From Fimbriimonadaceae bacterium (GTDB taxonomy: Bacteria; Armatimonadota; Fimbriimonadia; Fimbriimonadales; Fimbriimonadaceae), in assembly GCA_020851885.1 (NCBI GenBank), contig JADZBW010000327.1, forward strand, positions 1-7,048: DNA of 7,048 nt, given 5' to 3'. Made by a program: the position numbers and the translations under genes. Below the pieces are notes generated by a model that searched no databases, was not told where the DNA came from, and was given only the letters and a program-made list of their open reading frames with translations. The first letter of the stretch is position 1, and each line of letters opens with the position of its first letter. Shown here piece by piece: positions 1 to 6,743 of the stretch.

Positions 1-1685
1 CCGGTGACGTTGTCGGCGTACATGATTACCCGGCCGTCGATATTTCGGGCCGCGCGTCCAATGGTCTGGATCATCGACGTTTCGGACCGTAGGAATCCCT
101 CCTTATCGGCATCAAGGATAGCCACCAAAGTGACTTCGGGCAGGTCCAATCCTTCGCGAAGGAGATTGACGCCAACGACGACGTCGGTGACGCCGAGTCT
201 CAGATCTCGAAGGATCTCTGGTCGATCCAGGGAATGCACGTTTGAGTGGATATAGGCGACTTTGATGTTGAGATCTTGCAGATACCCGGTCAAATCCTCC
301 GCCATCTTCTTGGTGAGGGTGGTGACGAGAGTTCGCTGCCCTTTGGCAACGCGCGCCTGAATCTCATTGATGAGGTCGTCTATTTGACCTTTCGTGGGTC
401 GCACATCGACTTCGGGATCGACGACGTAGGTCGGGCGAATGATCTGCTCCACAACCTGATTCTGGACTTCATTCTCGAAGGCGGCCGGGGTCGCGCTGAC
501 AAAAACGACTTGAGGCACTCGGTCCAAAAACTCCTCGAATTTGAGTGGCCGGTTGTCCATCGCCGACGGCAGCCGGAAGCCATAGTCGACAAGGACGGAC
601 TTGCGCTGCTTGTCGCCGTTGAACATCGCTCGAACCTGAGGAAGGGTTACGTGGCTCTCATCGATGAACACGATGGCATCGGAGGGAAGAAAGTCGAGGA
701 GCGTGTACGGTGCCGTTCCCGGCGCTCTACCGTCGAAATAGCGCGAGTAGTTCTCGATGCCATTGCAGTAGCCGACCTCACGCATCATCTCCACGTCGAA
801 ATCAACTCGTTGCCGGAGTCGCTGCGCTTCCAATAGCTTGCCCTGCGATTGGAAAAGCTCGCATTGCGCTTCCATTTCAGCGACGATCTGCTCGATGACG
901 TCATCCATGCGCTCCAGCGGGGTGACGTAGTGAGTCGCGGGGAAGACGCTGATCTTGGTCGGTTCGTCGAGTACGTCTTGGGTCAATGGATCAAACAGCC
1001 GAATTCTCTCCACGGTATCGCCGTAGAACTCAATCCTCGTAACCACTTCTTCATCCTTGGGTTGTATCTCAAGCGTGTCACCGCGGACCCGGAAGGTCCC
1101 CCGCTCAAGTACTGCGTTGTTCCTGGTGAACTGCATTTGGACCAGCTTGGCGAGAGCCTCGTCGAGGTCGAACTGCTGTCCGGTCTCGAAGGTGACGACC
1201 GCTTCCGCGTATTCACTCGGCGAGCCCAGCCCATAGATGCAGGAGACGGATGCGACGACAATCACATCGCGTCGCTCCAAGAGTGCGTGAGTTGCGGCGT
1301 GGCGGAGCCGTTCGATCTCCTCATTGACGCTGGAGTCCTTCTCAATGTAAAGGTCCTGCGCGGGCACGTAGGCTTCGGGCTGGTAATAGTCGTAGTAGCT
1401 GATGAAGTACTGAACTGAGTTTTCTGGAAAGAAGGCTCGGAACTCCTGGCACAGCTGGGCGGCCAGCGTCTTGTTATGAGCGAGGATTAGGGCAGGGCGT
1501 TGGGTGCGCTCGATGACCGAAGCCATGGTAAACGTCTTTCCGGTACCGGTTGCGCCCAAGAGGGTCTGAAAGCGATAGCCTGATTCCAATCCGTCGACCA
1601 ATCCAGCGATGGCGGTGGCCTGGTCGCCCTTCGGTGAGAAATCGCCCGAAAGCGTCAAACGATTCTCATACGCAACGATAGACAT
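1..1685 (-). CDS. uvrB: UvrABC excinuclease subunit B, 3' end cut off by window edge
   Basis: UvrB is the damage-verifying, helicase-fold subunit of cytoplasmic nucleotide excision repair. UvrA loads it on damaged DNA, and it then recruits UvrC for the two incisions. The minus strand is open from ATG at 1685 to the left edge, giving 561 residues of a family usually near 670; the missing part should be the C-terminal UvrC-binding UVR domain. Visible motifs: Walker A GATGTGKT (residues 44-51), the tyrosine-rich DNA-clamping beta-hairpin YYDYYQPEAYVP (97-108), the Walker B DESH box (342-345) followed by TLPQV, the YGFRLPSA segment, and the helicase motif VI QTIGRAARN (540-548). The start is placed at 1685 because the protein then begins 19 residues before the KGDQ motif, as in other UvrB proteins. 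It is transcribed divergently from the modA unit. No clear LexA-type operator was found upstream. Confidence 0.97.
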   Translation of the reverse strand, partial: MSIVAYENRLTLSGDFSPKGDQATAIAGLVDGLESGYRFQTLLGATGTGKTFTMASVIERTQRPALILAHNKTLAAQLCQEFRAFFPENSVQYFISYYDYYQPEAYVPAQDLYIEKDSSVNEEIERLRHAATHALLERRDVIVVASVSCIYGLGSPSEYAEAVVTFETGQQFDLDEALAKLVQMQFTRNNAVLERGTFRVRGDTLEIQPKDEEVVTRIEFYGDTVERIRLFDPLTQDVLDEPTKISVFPATHYVTPLERMDDVIEQIVAEMEAQCELFQSQGKLLEAQRLRQRVDFDVEMMREVGYCNGIENYSRYFDGRAPGTAPYTLLDFLPSDAIVFIDESHVTLPQVRAMFNGDKQRKSVLVDYGFRLPSAMDNRPLKFEEFLDRVPQVVFVSATPAAFENEVQNQVVEQIIRPTYVVDPEVDVRPTKGQIDDLINEIQARVAKGQRTLVTTLTKKMAEDLTGYLQDLNIKVAYIHSNVHSLDRPEILRDLRLGVTDVVVGVNLLREGLDLPEVTLVAILDADKEGFLRSETSMIQTIGRAARNIDGRVIMYADNVT

Positions 1686-1689
1686 CTCT

Positions 1690-1705
1690 CTACATATTAC
1701 TCCTT
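1690..1705 (-). promoter_or_regulatory. uvrB Shine-Dalgarno with a start-stop codon pair between it and the gene
   Basis: On the minus strand AAGGAG (1705-1700) is followed by TAAT, then ATG (1695-1693) directly followed by TAG (1692-1690), then AGAG and the uvrB ATG (1685). The Shine-Dalgarno lies 14 bases from the uvrB start, which is long, but only 4 bases from the ATG-TAG pair. The element is seen directly. Whether ribosomes initiate on the minimal ORF is inference. Only a purine-rich AGAGAG run abuts the uvrB ATG. The Shine-Dalgarno also overlaps the 10-bp palindrome CCTTGCAAGG (1702-1711). Confidence 0.5.
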
Positions 1706-1751
1706 GCAAGGTCTCACGGTTTCTTGCGCCGTCGAATGGGCATTGGGCTTT

Positions 1752-1946
1752 ATGAACAAGAACGGGGCCGATCCTTGGACAATCGAACAAGAGGGAGTGG
1801 ACGTGGGTTTGTCTCTTGGGCTTACAGTTGCTTCCGGAAGCTTCAACCCTGCGCACCTTGGTTGCCTGGCCGATTCTGCGATGTACTCCAGCAAATTCCA
1901 GAAGCAGGTCAAGGAATGGACGGCTAATCCGCTAACATTCGATTGA
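1752..1946 (+). CDS. candidate small protein overlapping the modA start, function unknown
   Basis: An open frame of 64 codons runs from ATG 1752 to TGA 1944-1946. The stop shares one base with the modA ATG (TGATG), a typical translational-coupling overlap, and modA has no close Shine-Dalgarno of its own; these two points are the main support. The start is uncertain. ATG 1752 lacks a good ribosome-binding site. GTG 1803 has GAGGGAG (1791-1797) five bases upstream and would give 47 residues. TTG 1704 would give 80. The peptide has ordinary composition, with no signal peptide or membrane helix. A stretch GSFNPAHLGC resembles the nucleotide-binding start of NadD-type adenylyltransferases (GSFNPxHxGH), but the second His is Cys and the rest of that domain is absent. 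I do not recognise the family. It could also be a non-coding leader. Confidence 0.4.
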   Translation: MNKNGADPWTIEQEGVDVGLSLGLTVASGSFNPAHLGCLADSAMYSSKFQKQVKEWTANPLTFD

Positions 1947-2698
1947 TGCTATCGATCCTTGCTGGAATGCTCCTTGGTTCGGCCCCGGCCGAAGAGACGC
2001 TGACGATCCTCGCGGCGGCCTCGTTAAGATCTCCCATGGTGGAGATTCAGAAGCTCTATGAGAGTTCGAACTCTTCGACAAGACTGGAAATGAGCTTTGC
2101 CGGCTCCCAGGAACTTGCCGCCCAGTTGGTATTGGGTGCGCCCGGCGATCTATTCCTAAGCGCCGATCGCGCTCAGATCGATGTTGTGGTGAAGGCAAAG
2201 CGGATGAGCGCGAGGGACATTCAACCGTTTTCGGGAAACCGCCTCTGTGTCATCGTTGCCAAGCGCGCAGCCGGCAAGGTGGAGTCACTCGGAGACTTGG
2301 CAAAACCTGGAATTCGAATCAGCCTTGCCGGCGAGAAGGTCCCCATTGGCGCCTACACGAATCAAATGTTTGCGAAGGCGACGCGCGATCTTGGCGCCGC
2401 GTGGCTGGATCACGTGCGCAGTAACGTCGTGTCGTTTGAGACGAACGTTTCGGCAATCGTCACCCGCGTGGAATTGGGAGAAGCGGATTGTGGGATCGTC
2501 TATGAGTCCGATGCAAGGCAAGCAAAGACATCGAAGGTTATCGGCGTTCCCAAGAATCTGAACGTCCGTGCGGTCTACTTTGGCGGGGTGCTCAGCGATT
2601 CTCCCCAGAAAGAACGATCTAGGAGCTTCTTCAAGTTTCTGCTGGGGAAGGAGGGGCAGGCCGTCTTTGCCAAGTACGGCTTCTTGCCAGCTAAGTGA
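1946..2698 (+). CDS. modA: Molybdate ABC transporter substrate-binding protein
   Basis: This exported protein captures molybdate (possibly also tungstate) outside the cytoplasmic membrane and hands it to the ModB permease. It has 250 residues, normal for ModA. A very short signal peptide is visible: a hydrophobic run in residues 2-11, then APA with likely cleavage after Ala15. Oxyanion-binding positions known from E. coli ModA can be matched by motif: Ser26 in AAASL, Ser54 in SFAGS, the VPIG segment (132-135), Val168 in NVSA and Tyr186 in GIVYESDA. GAPGDLFLSAD (64-74) is also typical. The ATG at 1946 is preferred over the in-frame TTG at 1943 because it forms the TGATG overlap with the upstream small ORF. 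The gene ends in a four-base overlap with modB, so the two are almost certainly cotranscribed. Whether molybdate or tungstate is favoured cannot be read from the sequence. Confidence 0.93.
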   Translation: MLSILAGMLLGSAPAEETLTILAAASLRSPMVEIQKLYESSNSSTRLEMSFAGSQELAAQLVLGAPGDLFLSADRAQIDVVVKAKRMSARDIQPFSGNRLCVIVAKRAAGKVESLGDLAKPGIRISLAGEKVPIGAYTNQMFAKATRDLGAAWLDHVRSNVVSFETNVSAIVTRVELGEADCGIVYESDARQAKTSKVIGVPKNLNVRAVYFGGVLSDSPQKERSRSFFKFLLGKEGQAVFAKYGFLPAK

Positions 2699-3477
2699 CG
2701 AGGCGCGAGAGCTTCCTGTGGATGCTGGCCGGAGGACCGGCGATGCTGCTCATCATGCTGCCGATCGCAGCTCTGGTGAGTCGCAGCGCCACATCGGATG
2801 TGTTGACGACCTTGCAACAGCCCGAAACCAATCAAGCGATTTGGCTGAGCCTGAGGACGACCCTTCTTTCGATCGCGATTGTGGTGGTGCTTGGGCTCCC
2901 ACTGGCGTACTTCGCCGCGCGATCCGGCTCACGGCTTGCCGCATTCTTTGACGCTTTGACCGAGTTGCCCGTCGTGCTGCCGCCCGCCGTTGCTGGAATT
3001 GCCCTCCTCGCGTTCTTTGGCCGGGCGGGTTGGCTTGGGGAATCCCTGGAAGCGGCGGGAATCCAGGTCACCTTCACTTCCACGGCGGTCGTCATCGCCC
3101 AAGTGTTTGTATCGATCCCGTTCTTTCTGCGGAGTGCGATCGAGGGCATTCGAAAGGTGGATCAGCAGGGAGTCAGTGCGGCCGCGCTCGATGGTGCCGG
3201 GCCGGCACAAGTGGCATGGCTGGTCGTCTTGCCACAATGCCGACAGGCCATCTTTGCCGGGACATTATTGGCGTGGGCGAGAGCACTTGGGGAATTTGGC
3301 GCGACCCTGATGTTCGCGGGTAATTTTGTTGGCAGAACGCAGACTATGCCTCTCGCCATCTATGCCGGGTTCCAAGGAGACTTAAATATGGCGGTGACTC
3401 TTTCCATGGTCCTGCTTGGCATGGCCGTCTTCATTCTCGTGTTCGCAAGACTCTTTAACCACCACACGGCCACTTGA
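2695..3477 (+). CDS. modB: Molybdate ABC transporter permease
   Basis: This is the inner-membrane permease that forms the molybdate channel, working as a dimer with ModC ATPase subunits and fed by ModA. It has 260 residues and begins at GTG 2695, whose GTGA overlaps the modA stop; no strong Shine-Dalgarno is present, so coupling to modA translation is likely. Hydrophobic segments lie near residues 8-29, 56-76, 84-108, 126-147, 185-208 and 232-254, close to the usual five or six helices of ModB. The cytoplasmic EAA-type loop that docks the ATPase is at about 162-182 (AALDGAGPAQ followed by VVLP), and the following ARALGEFGAT (196-204) is a strong ModB signature. No modC follows. A CysU/CysT sulfate permease is the nearest alternative but is less likely beside modA. 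Confidence 0.92.
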   Translation: MTRRESFLWMLAGGPAMLLIMLPIAALVSRSATSDVLTTLQQPETNQAIWLSLRTTLLSIAIVVVLGLPLAYFAARSGSRLAAFFDALTELPVVLPPAVAGIALLAFFGRAGWLGESLEAAGIQVTFTSTAVVIAQVFVSIPFFLRSAIEGIRKVDQQGVSAAALDGAGPAQVAWLVVLPQCRQAIFAGTLLAWARALGEFGATLMFAGNFVGRTQTMPLAIYAGFQGDLNMAVTLSMVLLGMAVFILVFARLFNHHTAT

Positions 3478-3488
3478 TAACCACGGCT

Positions 3489-3515
3489 CGGAACCTACCA
3501 TGGACGGTGGGTCCG
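3489..3515 (+). other. Imperfect hairpin just after modB
   Basis: Bases 3489-3499 can pair with 3506-3515 in ten pairs, with one bulged A (3493), one G-T wobble and a six-base loop. It starts 12 bases after the modB stop. No T-run follows, so it is not a convincing intrinsic terminator. It could protect the modAB 3' end, weaken read-through into the next gene, or be chance. A TATATT (3517-3522) right after it resembles a -10 box but has no matching -35 sequence. Confidence 0.25.
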
Positions 3516-3540
3516 GTATATTCACGAAAAGGTTTCCTTT

Positions 3541-3546
3541 AGGAGG
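3541..3546 (+). promoter_or_regulatory. Strong Shine-Dalgarno that fixes the thioredoxin-like gene start
   Basis: A perfect AGGAGG lies seven bases before ATG 3554. The same frame is open much further upstream, to GTG-type starts inside modB. This site and the hydrophobic signal peptide that begins at 3554 show that the long upstream extension is not used. Confidence 0.85.
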
Positions 3547-3553
3547 TTTCACG

Positions 3554-4714
3554 ATGTTTGCATCACTGGCACTCGCCCTCGTACTAGGTGTTCCGGCAGA
3601 CGGGGTTACGATGAAGTTCATTCCATCTGGCGCTGTCGCAAAGGCCGGCGGCTATATGCCGATTCGCTGTCAGCTGACCGGAAGCGATGCCGGAATCACG
3701 AAGAAACCGGCAGACCTCGTTGCGCCGAGGTACGGCAAGTTGACCTTTGGCTCATCGGACTACTTCATCATCCTCGACGAAGCTCCCGGCAAACCGGCTC
3801 GGCTCTTCGTGGACAGCAATATGGACGGCGACCTGTCGAACGATGCCGTCGAATGGAAATCTCAAAAGCGCGGCGACTTCGACTTCTGGATGGCTTCCGC
3901 CAAGATTCTCCTGAACAAGGAAATGTGCGGACTGTCGCTCTATCGCTTCGATCCCAAGGATCCTCAGCGCGCGACTTTGAAGGACACGGTGCTGTATTAC
4001 GGCGATTTCGGCTATGAAGTCACCTTGTCGATGGACGGTAAGACGATGACGAGCTTTATCGCGGGCCAGCCGACGGAGAAGATGAGCCTGAGCGTCGATC
4101 GAAATGGCGACAACAAGATCAGCACCTTTAAGGAGCGGATCACAACCGGGACTCCATTCAACTTCACTGGCACAACCTACGTGTTGAGGTTCAAAGGTGG
4201 ACAATTCTCCTTGGAAACCGCAGCCGAGAAGTTGCCGATCGCAGAGCTGCCGCCTGATTTGGGAATCGGCAAGAAGGCATTGCCGTTTACGACCAAGTCG
4301 ATCGATGGCGAAGCCGTCAACTTCCCAAGCGATTACAAGGGCAAGGTCGTTATGTTGGACTTCTGGGCAACGTGGTGCGGACCGTGCATCGCAGAGCTTC
4401 CGAACGTCAAGAAGGCCTACGAGAAATGGCACGAAGCCGGATTTGAGATCCTCGGTATCAGTTTCGACCAAGAGAACATGGCGGACAAAGTCAAGGAATT
4501 CACCGCCAAGAACGGAATGCCCTGGCGCCATGTCTACGAAGGTAAGTTCTGGAATACCACCCAGGGCTTGCAGTACGACGTCAACGGAATCCCGTTTGTG
4601 TTGCTGGTAGATGGCGACTCGGGCGAGATCCTTGCCGATTCTCGAACGCTTCGCGGCGAGCAGATCGTCCAGACGATCGAGAAGGCCCTTGCGAAGAAGA
4701 AGTCGGGCGGCTAG
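3554..4714 (+). CDS. Exported TlpA-like thioredoxin-fold protein with EF-hand-like loops
   Basis: Likely an extracytoplasmic thiol-disulfide oxidoreductase of the TlpA/ResA/AhpC-TSA type, with a 386-residue product. A short signal peptide (residues 1-15, probable cleavage after VPA) has no basic residue. The N-terminal 230 residues match no family I recognise; they contain two calcium-loop-like motifs, DSNMDGDLSND (87-97) and DRNGDNKIS (182-190), similar to EF-hand loops. The C-terminal part, about 235-380, is a thioredoxin fold: FWATWCGPC holds the redox pair Cys275/Cys278, and GIPF carries the cis-proline Pro347. Only two other cysteines are visible in the N-terminal half (Cys39 and Cys125). 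The protein ends in a Lys-rich tail. It is 76 bases downstream of modB with its own strong ribosome-binding site, so it may be expressed separately. The redox partner and substrate are unknown. Confidence 0.88.
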   Translation: MFASLALALVLGVPADGVTMKFIPSGAVAKAGGYMPIRCQLTGSDAGITKKPADLVAPRYGKLTFGSSDYFIILDEAPGKPARLFVDSNMDGDLSNDAVEWKSQKRGDFDFWMASAKILLNKEMCGLSLYRFDPKDPQRATLKDTVLYYGDFGYEVTLSMDGKTMTSFIAGQPTEKMSLSVDRNGDNKISTFKERITTGTPFNFTGTTYVLRFKGGQFSLETAAEKLPIAELPPDLGIGKKALPFTTKSIDGEAVNFPSDYKGKVVMLDFWATWCGPCIAELPNVKKAYEKWHEAGFEILGISFDQENMADKVKEFTAKNGMPWRHVYEGKFWNTTQGLQYDVNGIPFVLLVDGDSGEILADSRTLRGEQIVQTIEKALAKKKSGG

Positions 4715-4722
4715 AATCATCG

Positions 4723-4770
4723 GAAAGAAGAAGAGGGCTGGCTCGATCGAGCCAGCCCTCTTCTTCTTTC
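4723..4770. terminator. Bidirectional terminator, perfect 48-bp palindrome
   Basis: Every base from 4723 to 4746 is complementary to 4770 to 4747, giving 24-base arms around the centre CGATCG. The core is GC-rich and the outer arms are A/G-rich on the left and T/C-rich on the right, so either transcript gives a strong stem whose 3' arm ends in a pyrimidine-rich TTCTTCTTTC run. It sits 8 bases past the thioredoxin-like gene stop and 8 bases past the stop of the convergent E1 gene, as expected for a shared terminator. Confidence 0.9.
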
Positions 4771-4778
4771 TAGAGGCC

Positions 4779-6743
4779 CTATTCCATGGTGACGCGAATC
4801 GCGTCGATGACTTGGTTTAAGTCGGGAAGGGCAGCGTACTCATAGATCGGGTTGTAGCCGATGTGGACATCGTCGCGAGCGACCAACTGTGGCGGTGAGA
4901 GGAAGAGATTCCAACGGTCAGGCACGCCGGTCATTTCGGCGATCACGGTTTGCCCGAATCCACCTGTTCGATTGTCCTCGTGGACGACGACCAATCGGCC
5001 CGTCTTTTCGACGGATTTCGTGATCGTCTCATAGTCGCATGGAACGATCGATCGTAAGTCGATGATCTCCACCGAGCACTCGCCAGCGAGCTTCGTCGCG
5101 GCCTCCTCGGCCAATTCAAGACAGTTACCCCAGCTGACCAGAGTCACATCGGCGCCTTCCCGAACGATCCGGGCCTTGCCAAACGGAACCGGTTCGACAT
5201 TGGCGACGTCCATCTGCTTTCTGAAGATGTGTTTCGGAATGAGGACGAAATGGGGGTCGTCTCCGTGAATCGCCGTCCAGAGGAGCCCGGCGGCGTCCTC
5301 GGGAGTCGAAGGAATGGCAATCTTGATACCGGGCGTATGGGCCAGATAAGCTTCATTGGCCTGGCTGTGCCAAAGCGAGCCGCCTGGAAGATAGGCACCA
5401 TAAGGAGCGTAGATCACGCAGGGACACTTCCAAGTGCCGAAGGTGCGCCATCGCAACGTGCTCATGTTGGACGTGATCTGGTTCCAACCCGGCGCCATGA
5501 AGTCCACGAACTGGAGTTCGAAAACCGGCTTCATCCCCATCGAGGCCATGCCAATTGCGGCGCCCATGATGGTGGCTTCCGCAAGTGGAGAGTTGAAGAC
5601 CTGATTGGGGAAGGATTCGCTCAGCCCCTTGGTCAACCCAAAGACGCCGCCCTTCGGATCCTCGATGTCCTCGCCAAAGAAGACGATCTTTGGGTCGTTC
5701 TCGAGAGCCTTCCGGAAGGTCTGATTGATCGAGGCAACCATGGTTTGTCGCCCCGGCTGGATTGGCGGGGCTTCGGCCGGTTGGACGTCTCCGTAACTGT
5801 AGTGCAGGGTCTCTTCGGCAAGAGGATCTTGTTCCTTCTCCGCTCGGAGATAGTCTTCGTCAACTTGCTGAGTGACTTCTTCCTGCATTCGGTTGAACTC
5901 GGCTTCGCTTAACTCGCCCGCGGCGATCAATTCCTCCTTGAGAAGACGAATCGGATCGCGGTGGGTCATCTCTTCGATATCTTCAAGTTTCCGATAGACG
6001 CGATGATCGTCGGAGGACGTGTGTGAAGAGAGTCGGTCCAGGTCGCACCAGAACAGGGTCGGGCCGTCGCCGGCACGAGCCTTGGCGGCTGCCGTCAGTC
6101 CGGCTTCGCGGACGATCTCGGGGTGGCGGGCATCGATCTTGACGATGATGTCGGGGTTGATGACGCCGATGTTGAAAGGAAGGAACTTGTCGGTGGGTGT
6201 CGAGATACCGTACTTGTTATCCTCGACCACGAAAATGACCGGAAGCTTTTCCTGTTCGGCAAAGGCAAGGGCCTCATAGAACTCACCCTGTCGACTGGCC
6301 GCGTCCCCAACGCTGGCGATGCAGAGATTGCCCGTGCCGCTGAGTTTTATCCCCCATGCGGCTCCGCAGGCTGGAATCAGGGATCCGCCAGTTGGAGTGC
6401 AGACGCTGAAAACATTGTGCTCTCGGCAGCTGAAGTGACCAGGCATCTGACGCCCACCGGAACTGCTGGAACGTTTCGCAAAATAGGCCAGAGCGAGGTC
6501 GTAGTTAGAGAGCCCACGGGCGAGCATCATTGCGCGGTCGCGGTAATAAGGGAAGAGGAAGTCGTCCTCATTGAGAGCATAGCAAAAGGCTCCTACAGCT
6601 TCGTGGCCCATGCCACTGACCTGAAACCACCCCTTGCTTTGGCGGAGCAGGATGCCTTCCCGGCGGTCGCCTTCGCGGCTTAGCATCATCAGGCGCAGGT
6701 AATCGAGCTTGTTGAAAATCTTGTTGGCTGGAATCACGGACAT
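4779..6743 (-). CDS. Fused alpha/beta E1 of a 2-oxoacid dehydrogenase (thiamine-PP dependent)
   Basis: E1 decarboxylates a 2-oxoacid with thiamine pyrophosphate and passes the acyl group to the lipoyl E2 of the complex. This 654-residue cytoplasmic protein joins what are often two subunits. Alpha part (about 1-300): FPYYRDRAM, GRQMPGHFS, the cofactor-binding GDA(146-148)...EDN(174-176) motif and SSHTSSDDHRVYR (239-251). A charged helix and a Pro-rich linker (about 285-332) lead to the beta part (about 333-654): GEDI (357-360), PKGGVFGLTKGL, FNSPLAEATIMG, HSQANEAYLAHTPG with His459, and a C-terminal transketolase domain with HEDNRTGGFG (588-597). It resembles branched-chain (2-oxoisovalerate) and pyruvate E1; substrate cannot be decided here. 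The cofactor motif has Ala and Asp where GDG...NN is classical; a similar ...DN form is known in other fused E1 proteins. No E2 or E3 gene is in view. The start at 6743 has only a weak GAGG 12 bases upstream, so the N-terminus is uncertain. Confidence 0.93.
   Translation of the reverse strand: MSVIPANKIFNKLDYLRLMMLSREGDRREGILLRQSKGWFQVSGMGHEAVGAFCYALNEDDFLFPYYRDRAMMLARGLSNYDLALAYFAKRSSSSGGRQMPGHFSCREHNVFSVCTPTGGSLIPACGAAWGIKLSGTGNLCIASVGDAASRQGEFYEALAFAEQEKLPVIFVVEDNKYGISTPTDKFLPFNIGVINPDIIVKIDARHPEIVREAGLTAAAKARAGDGPTLFWCDLDRLSSHTSSDDHRVYRKLEDIEEMTHRDPIRLLKEELIAAGELSEAEFNRMQEEVTQQVDEDYLRAEKEQDPLAEETLHYSYGDVQPAEAPPIQPGRQTMVASINQTFRKALENDPKIVFFGEDIEDPKGGVFGLTKGLSESFPNQVFNSPLAEATIMGAAIGMASMGMKPVFELQFVDFMAPGWNQITSNMSTLRWRTFGTWKCPCVIYAPYGAYLPGGSLWHSQANEAYLAHTPGIKIAIPSTPEDAAGLLWTAIHGDDPHFVLIPKHIFRKQMDVANVEPVPFGKARIVREGADVTLVSWGNCLELAEEAATKLAGECSVEIIDLRSIVPCDYETITKSVEKTGRLVVVHEDNRTGGFGQTVIAEMTGVPDRWNLFLSPPQLVARDDVHIGYNPIYEYAALPDLNQVIDAIRVTME

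Noticed and set aside
246..1418. Two long plus-strand open frames (246-836 and 849-1418) across uvrB
   Set aside because: They lie antisense to an intact uvrB with all expected motifs and have no ribosome-binding site or family likeness.
1754..1792. Direct repeat GAACAAGA at 1754-1761 and 1785-1792, considered as an SOS/LexA-type site for uvrB
   Set aside because: An 8-base repeat is expected by chance about half the time in a gap of this size, and no inverted GAAC/GTTC pair with LexA spacing is present.
1697..1927. Two other open frames in the uvrB-modA gap (minus 1697-1912; plus 1724-1927)
   Set aside because: Neither has a good ribosome-binding site or a coupling overlap, and the plus one is unusually rich in Arg, Cys and Trp, as is usual for an off-frame reading.
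3416..3553. 46-codon upstream extension of the thioredoxin-like protein into modB
   Set aside because: The AGGAGG at 3541-3546 and the signal peptide starting at 3554 show the real start; the extension overlaps modB and has no ribosome-binding site.
3752..4720. A 322-codon open frame antisense to the thioredoxin-like gene
   Set aside because: The opposite strand carries a clear thioredoxin domain with WCGPC and a signal peptide. The antisense product is rich in Arg, Leu and Asp with no recognisable motif and is explained by codon bias.
5229..5912. A 227-codon plus-strand open frame inside the E1 gene, and another at 6123-6683
   Set aside because: Both are shadows of the conserved E1 reading frame, with no independent coding evidence.
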